Source: Guyanagaster necrorhizus
Taxonomy: Eukaryota > Basidiomycota > Agaricomycetes > Agaricales > Physalacriaceae
Reading direction: 5' to 3'
DNA: 64,000 nt
Assembly: GCF_019112545.1 (NCBI RefSeq)
Contig: NW_025064880.1
Coordinates: 807,337-871,336 of the forward strand
Shown: in pieces, positions 58,678 through 64,000 of the stretch
How the letters are laid out: every line of letters begins with the position of its first letter
Position numbering within the stretch: the first letter of the stretch is position 1
Notes under the pieces: model-generated
Told to the model about the DNA's origin: nothing
The model's database searches: none
The model's input: only the letters and a program-made list of their open reading frames with translations
Made by a program: the position numbers and the translations under genes

Positions 58678-59658
58678 TCATTGGAATTCTGGGCTACAGA
58701 ATTCTCCAGGACCATATGGCTGGAATGAACAGTTAGCGTAGTCAGATCGATCAATTTCTCTTGGACATACCTTTGTAGTAAGCGCTGTTAGACCCGCCGA
58801 ATTCTCACTCGTTTGGCGCCCGCTCTGAGGACCAGTTTTCGGCTTTTCACCTTTTGCGAAAGCATCTAAAATACGTTTGGTGGATTCGGGAGTCAAGTCC
58901 TCCTACAACAGCATGTAAGACAACAACGACCTGTAAGGTTGAGCCACTGACGTAGAAATCATCGCCGACGACCATCATTGGTGCGTTGCTACAGGCGCCC
59001 TGACATTCCACTTCGACCACCGTGAACTTGCCATCCTTCGTCGTCTGGCCAGGATGTATGCCTCCGAGATGGTTGCATACGGTATTCAGGATGTCTGTTG
59101 AACCACGCAGCATACAAGGAGTCGTCGTGCAAACTTGAACAAAGTTTTCACCTATAGGTTCACTGCAGAGCGTTTGAGATTCGAAAAGTCAAAACACGAG
59201 TAGTACGCACCGGTTGAACATGGTGTAGAAAGTAGCAACTTCATACACCCGCATAGGCGGCATTTCGAGGAGCTTCGCCACGTAGTTCATGACACTGATA
59301 CTCGTCCATCCTTTGTTCTGTCGCTGTCCGAGGTCCAGGAGGGGTATTACTGCTGCCTTCTTGTACTGAGGCGGGTACCTAGCAATAATTGCTTTCGCTC
59401 GTGTCAGATTGTCGGCGTTGAATTCAAATGCAATCTGTTTCAATGCACTTAGTCGATTTGCTTTGGATGTGGATTACTGCATGCCTTGGGGTTGTTATAC
59501 GGTGTGTCCCGATGCTGTCACGACGGTCGATAATACGAAAACAAACGAAAAACTTGGCTACGGACCACAAATAGAGCATCCGACTGGCGAGGACATGTCG
59601 TAGATACCCGTCGTGCAGGCAGCCGTGCAGGCAGCCGCAGAGCTAATCTGGAGAACAT
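58678..59658 (-). CDS. NUO-24: NADH:ubiquinone oxidoreductase 24 kDa subunit (NUO-24/NDUFV2)
   Basis: The start [21 protein letters not shown] is a good mitochondrial presequence, with a duplicated RLPA. The core reads [28 protein letters not shown]-like helices, [23 protein letters not shown], then the 2Fe-2S ligands: CTTTPC and CQGAC, in the expected spacing. [25 protein letters not shown] is diagnostic. The tail includes [14 protein letters not shown], spliced at the end to [13 protein letters not shown]. This subunit sits in the NADH-oxidising arm of complex I. It is downstream of and on the same strand as TEL2, which ends 120 bases away. Confidence 0.95.
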
Positions 59659-59777
59659 TGCTGGTCGTGAAATCCAACTGGCGCTCTGGGTGATTACTCG
59701 GCTTTCCACGTGGCTAGTCGGTGCGAGTCCTCCCGCCAATCAGATCACGAGAATTGACGCTAAAGTAAAATACTTTT

Positions 59778-62700
59778 TTATATCATACTTATCATTGACC
59801 GACGCCATTTACTGGTAATAATATCAGCCTTGAGAACAACTCCTGCAGCAGCTCGCTGTAGACCGGTTTCGGAACTACCACCACCACCTTTGACCCTTTC
59901 CCCCTTGTCGAGTCGAGAAAACACGGCGCCTGCCCACTCAATCACACCAAAAAGGAGTGCAGTGTGCTCTAAACACAGAGATTTTCCTTCATCCAGCTCC
60001 TGATAACCTTCGAGTATCACAAGGGTCAATTCCAATGAAGATTGAAGAACTGATGCCTGCCTCCCCATTGGTCCACCACCCTCTTGGTTCCTCGCTCCCT
60101 CGCCGCTATCAAGTTCTTCTTCGTCTTCTATTCGCGAAACTGGCCGAGTTCCGATGTTCACTGCAAGTTCCAGGGCATCGGGCCCCAAGACTGCAGACCA
60201 CTCAGGTGCATTCCTTGATGCATGAAGCAAGACGCCCAACGTACTGAGAAAATAGCTTAGCACGAGAGAATTGAGAATGAGGCCCGTTCCTGCACCGTAA
60301 TACACCTGTCTTCCTTTCAGATGTGCAGTTCGCTCTTCCCGCGTTTGCTCGTCTCGAAGGAAGAGCCAAAATCGGTTCATCAGCGGTCCTACGAAGAATT
60401 CTGCAGCGACTTCTGTAAATTTAACGGCACTGTGTGGCACTGTTTCATTCAAGTGCTCAGGTTTCCTGACTTCGGCAACCATTTGCGGTTTCTGTATGCG
60501 CAACCGTCGCTCGCGAACCACGGCGGGCGCACTTGCTAGGGCACTGTCCTTGCCGCTTTGAATGGCTTGTCGAGTAAGGTCTTCCATGATGACTGGTAAC
60601 AATGTCATTCCAAAATCCCGGCCCGTAATGTACTTCCTGTGAAGCGATGCAGGTAGAAGCTTGCTTGGATATTGGGGTAGAGGTGGATGCGCCAATCCGC
60701 TCATCTCTCTTGCGCCAAGTGCTAAAGCATTGAGCATGACATATCGTTGACCGACATTATACTGATTCTTGAAAAACTCTTCAATTATGCACCTGTGTTC
60801 AAAGGTATCAGATGAGTGCATTTTGGTGACAACCCAACGCACGGTGTGGTTTTCCGTGGGCAGCAGGCGACGAGAGCAACAAGAGCATTTTGTCGGCGTG
60901 TGTCGAAATTTTCCAAGTTGTAACTATTATGAAGTGCAATAAGACCATATGTCAGATTGGCAGCATTCTCCTCTATCTTGAGCATGAGTCTATGTTTCAA
61001 GGGTGTGAAGTCATACACCGACCTAGCTCTGTTCCAAAAAACTGTTTCCTCCGAATGAGATCTTCGCTGCATGAAAGAGCCAACTCGATCCTATCAGCTT
61101 CAAGAGCCGCATCACTTTGTTGCACCCCTCCGCTACTTCGCAGCAGTTCCCCAAGCTGAACGAGATAGACGGGTCTGGAAATTTTCTTTTTAGTCACGTT
61201 GAGTGTAGGGTCCTTTTCGATGTTATCTAATTCAGATGGTGTGGGAGAAACAGAGCGCGAAGAGGCCGGGGAAGCATAACCGGTCAAAGAGTCATCAGAG
61301 TCATAGTCTCCTGCATTGCTCCGTAACATCGAAGATTGGGGTGACGCCTTGCGTATCGATGCGGCATCACCTGGCTCTTCTGTCTTCTTTGTTGGAACGG
61401 GTTCCTTCTCAAGAACAACAATGTTGGAGTCCACGTCCCGTTCATAAAGTAAGGCTCGAAGAGCTCTCGTCCATGGCTTTCCATCACCAGTGCCCTCCCA
61501 GTCTTCAAAATTGAGTTTCTTCCCGGATGCATGGGCAACGACTTCAGCAGCCAGCATTCCACATCGGCGAATTGAGGCATCCATGTGTCCGATGTACAAA
61601 CTAACGCCGGAAATGAAGTTTCCTCCCTGCGCTAGGCTGGAGACTTCTGGAGAGTTACGCTTTAAGTATGACACTGTGAAGACCAGAAGAGCGGTAAAAT
61701 CTGAGCAAGAACTTAGTCGGATCCATCCGTATCGAAATAATAAATTTAGCTTACATTGGTGCCGAGCGAGAAGGGAATGCTTGACATGATCAGGTGAAGA
61801 CCATACATTTACAATCTCTTGCAGAAAATGACCCAAGGCTTAGTGAAATCAATGAGTAAGAGCCAAAAATGTGTACGAAGAGAATCACCATTATCGTCGG
61901 CATCGCGTTCCTGTGGACCCGCTACCCAACAGACAAAAATTCGTGCGCAAGATTCGTCCCAATTGCGTCCGAGGATGATGGGAATAGCAGTCTCGCAAAG
62001 CTCCTTATTATCGAGGGAAATTCGGCCAACTAATCGGTCAAGTAACAACGCCTCTCTTTTGACCCAAGCCCTTTGATATGCACTTCCATCCAGCGGTGAG
62101 TCCAAAGTTCTCAACGACGCGAAAAGCGACGTTAATACGGTCCGCAATGTCAGGACTGATGGAAATCCGAGGAAAACCTCAGCCCAAAACTTGGAGTAGC
62201 AGCTCTCGTTCGCACTGTCATCGAGGCGACTCCTGATGATTGGTAGTGTTGCCTGAAAGAAGGATGCTTGCGATGGCAATGTTGGAAGATTTGGAGGAAA
62301 CAGACCGATATGCACCGACTTGGCGAGAAGAGAAACAATAGATGAAACATCTGACATGTGCTTTAGACTTTACAGCTCCCTTTAAGGGATAGATGTGTCG
62401 TACCATTTTCATGCTTACCATTGACGGCTAGCGAGAAAATGAGAGTTTCGCAGCGAACAGAGAGGTTGTTAAAGTAATTTCCTTGTGCCAGCGAGGAGGG
62501 AATGGAATCTGTACCAGCAAAGTTGGCCACTTTCGCTGGCACAGCAGAAAAATTGCGTATGCAGTCTTCCCATAGCATATCCTTCTTCGAATTGCTACCC
62601 CGGGAGAAGATAGCTTTATATAACCGATCGACTGGATACTCTGTTGTGAGACGTTCCAAAAGGTGAATAGAATAACCAGATAAAGATATGGACAAAATGG

Positions 62701-63043
62701 TCGAATAGGCAAAAAGCACAACATCCCCCGATGATGACAGAGCATACGAGAAGCTATCCGGACAGAAGTACTGTTCCAGGATTGACGTCAGACTGTTTCT
62801 TGCGAGAGCTGCCTCCCATGTGGGGAATATGTGCTGCAGAATCGTTTGCTGGATGGTAGGTATATGTCTAAGTACCTGGGTGGTGTCGTCGGAGAGAGGA
62901 TTAACGTTGTATTTTCTCAATGAGGGAGGCAGCAACCCCAAACAATCGAGCGGACCGCTGAGCAGAGCAAGCAGCGTAGTGATGTCGCCTACAGGCAGCC
63001 GCAACTGTTTAACAACATCTCTTGCGTTCAGAGCACGGTCCAT
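59778..63043 (-). CDS. TEL2: Telomere length regulation protein TEL2
   Basis: Tel2 is a HEAT-repeat scaffold of the TTT complex, which stabilises ATM/ATR/TOR kinases through Hsp90. The start MDRALNARDVVKQLRLPVGD leads a long all-helical protein. The C-terminal half has the family block YFTALLVFTVSYLKRNSPEV, then SGVSLYIGHMDASIRRCGMLAAEVVA and FEDWEG. A disordered acidic section (DYDSDDSLTGYASP) precedes FEHRCIIEEFFKNQYNVGQRYVMLNALALGAREMSGL, and the final helices end in TSKWRRSMISM. Order and length (about 1000 residues) match. At least five introns can be seen; those at 61700-61800 are approximate. Confidence 0.9.
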
Positions 63044-63317
63044 AGAATTTCTCAGAGTGCACGTCGTGGGCAAAGCAAAGAGATGATCGAAGCGCGCCAG
63101 TACCGCGCATACAAATATATACAAAAGATAGCTAAGGGTAAAACCGGTACAAGAGCTACTTGGTCGGACGTCGTACATATACAGAATACAATAGAGACAG
63201 GTACAGGGGACCATTGGAATAGAATAAGGTAGAACAACGAAGAAAATATATACACTACAAAGATAAATCCTATATCTCTCCAACTACACAGACCCGAGAA
63301 ATGAAAAATTCGGTTCA

Positions 63318-64000
63318 TCAAGCCTGTGTGCGCATCAACAGTGGGACCGAAGAAAAAACCGCGTCTCGTACCTTATCAGCCGCCTTCTTAGATGCAGGTT
63401 TCTTGGTAGCAGCGGTCTTCGACGCGGGCTTCGCCTTGGATGCAGGCTTAGCTTTGGAGGCGGGAGTGTCAGCCTTGAGCTTTGCAGGCTTCGCTTTGGA
63501 AGAGGGCTTCTTGGCCGCAGTTGTCGCCTGCACAAGTGTTCAATCGATGTGTCTGAAGGGGGATTTGTGAAGATTGACCTTCTTAGCGGAAGCCTTCTTC
63601 GCAGTGGAGGCCTTCTTTGCGGTGGCAACTTTGGGTTTCTTCGCGGTGGCAACTTTCTTTGTTGCAGCGGTAGCCTTCTTTGCCTGCGTAGCCTTCTTGG
63701 CGTTGGACGTATATTTCTTAGTAGTGGCAGGAGTGGTTTTGGTGGTAGCAGCGGCGGTCGTGCGAGCAGTCTTAGCGGGTGTCTTAGCTGCTGCGGCAGC
63801 CTTCTTGGATGTAGTAGCGACTTTGGTCCTTGTAGCTGTCTTGGACGCAGGTTTCTTAGCGGTGGTAGGTTTGGCAAGAGCTTTGGCTTTGGTAGCAGTG
63901 GCGGCTGGTTTCTTGGCTGCCGGTTTGTTCTGTTACGTGGGTCAGGCGTTTACCCAACGACGGCCATCATGGGGACTCGTACCTCCTTGGCGGCATCAGC
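63318..64000 (-). CDS. Linker histone H1, C-terminal part (gene runs off the window)
   Basis: Reading down from 64000, exon ADAAKE is spliced to NKPAAKKPAATATKAKALAKP, then a long Lys/Ala/Pro/Thr repeat tail, then (donor GTCAAT near 63576) ATTAAKKPSSKAKPAK and PASKKAADKA. This is the basic C-terminal domain of histone H1, which binds linker DNA. The globular winged-helix domain must lie beyond the right edge. The last intron (63371-63324) is 48 nt without stops, so splicing or retention ends at the same TGA 63318. Frame choice is fixed by the Lys-rich composition; an overlapping frame gives an unlikely Pro/Arg/Leu protein. Confidence 0.88.

Noticed and set aside
63335..63877. 180-codon minus frame rich in Pro, Arg and Leu
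   Set aside because: It is the shifted frame of the Lys/Ala-rich H1 tail. The true frame gives a normal histone H1.

Overview
The window comes from a nuclear chromosome of a basidiomycete fungus, most likely a mushroom-forming Agaricomycete. Almost every gene is cut by many introns of about 45-65 bases (GT..AG with CTRAY-like branch sites). Genes are packed on both strands with 100-400 base gaps. The gene content is fungal: mitochondrial F1-ATPase chaperone ATP12, complex I 24 kDa subunit, mitoribosomal proteins mS37 and mL60, Rsp5, Abd1, Ape2, Tel2, Cms1 and Mog1. Several families are typical of Agaricomycetes: a DUF6593-like protein, an NRPS12/TmpA-like membrane protein, a DOMON-cytochrome b561 protein and a bestrophin-like channel. 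I see no virus, transposon, rRNA, CRISPR or convincing tRNA. One assembly gap (46553-46587) falls inside an intron.

Layout. 0-7 kb: 3' end of a + strand gene, a small DUF6593-like gene (-), a BTB-domain gene (-), N-terminal glutamine amidase NTAQ1 (+), a small Pro/Ser-rich gene (-), ATP12 (-). 6.7-14.3 kb: mismatch-repair gene MSH3 (+), a possibly myristoylated 176-residue protein (-), WD40 protein STRAP (+), an NTF2-like protein (+). 14.5-25 kb: an SMG6-like EST1+PIN protein (+), DOMON/cytochrome b561 (-), a NYN-domain putative nuclease with a LOTUS-like tail (-), mS37 (-), ER E2 enzyme UBE2J-like (+), a Ser-rich small protein (+). 25-31 kb: SF3A1/Prp21 (-), mL60 (+), CMS1 (-), ERI1-like exonuclease (+). 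31-38 kb: NRPS12/TmpA-like membrane protein (-), an unresolved 1.5 kb stretch, NDC80 (-), MOG1 (+). 38-50 kb: MIT-like/coiled-coil protein (-), a 110-residue basic protein (+), RSP5 (+), ABD1 cap methyltransferase (-), M1 aminopeptidase APE2 (-). 50-64 kb: a large probable meiotic chromosome-axis protein of the Red1/SYCP2 type (-), a small membrane protein (+), bestrophin-like channel (+), NUO-24 (-), TEL2 (-) and the 3' part of a linker histone H1 gene (-), which runs off the end.

For thirteen genes I placed exon boundaries by hand and checked that exon lengths sum to whole codons. In the other genes the limits are firmer than the internal splice sites. The genes are mostly unrelated housekeeping functions. 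RNA turnover and processing is well represented (SMG6-like, NYN/LOTUS, ERI1-like, SF3A1, ABD1, CMS1), as is chromosome biology (MSH3, NDC80, TEL2, H1, the axis-like protein). The most interesting items are the candidate meiotic axis protein, the NYN/LOTUS-like protein, several micro-exons (two of only 6 nt), a set of GC-AG introns, and a possible dual-start mitochondrial/cytosolic aminopeptidase.
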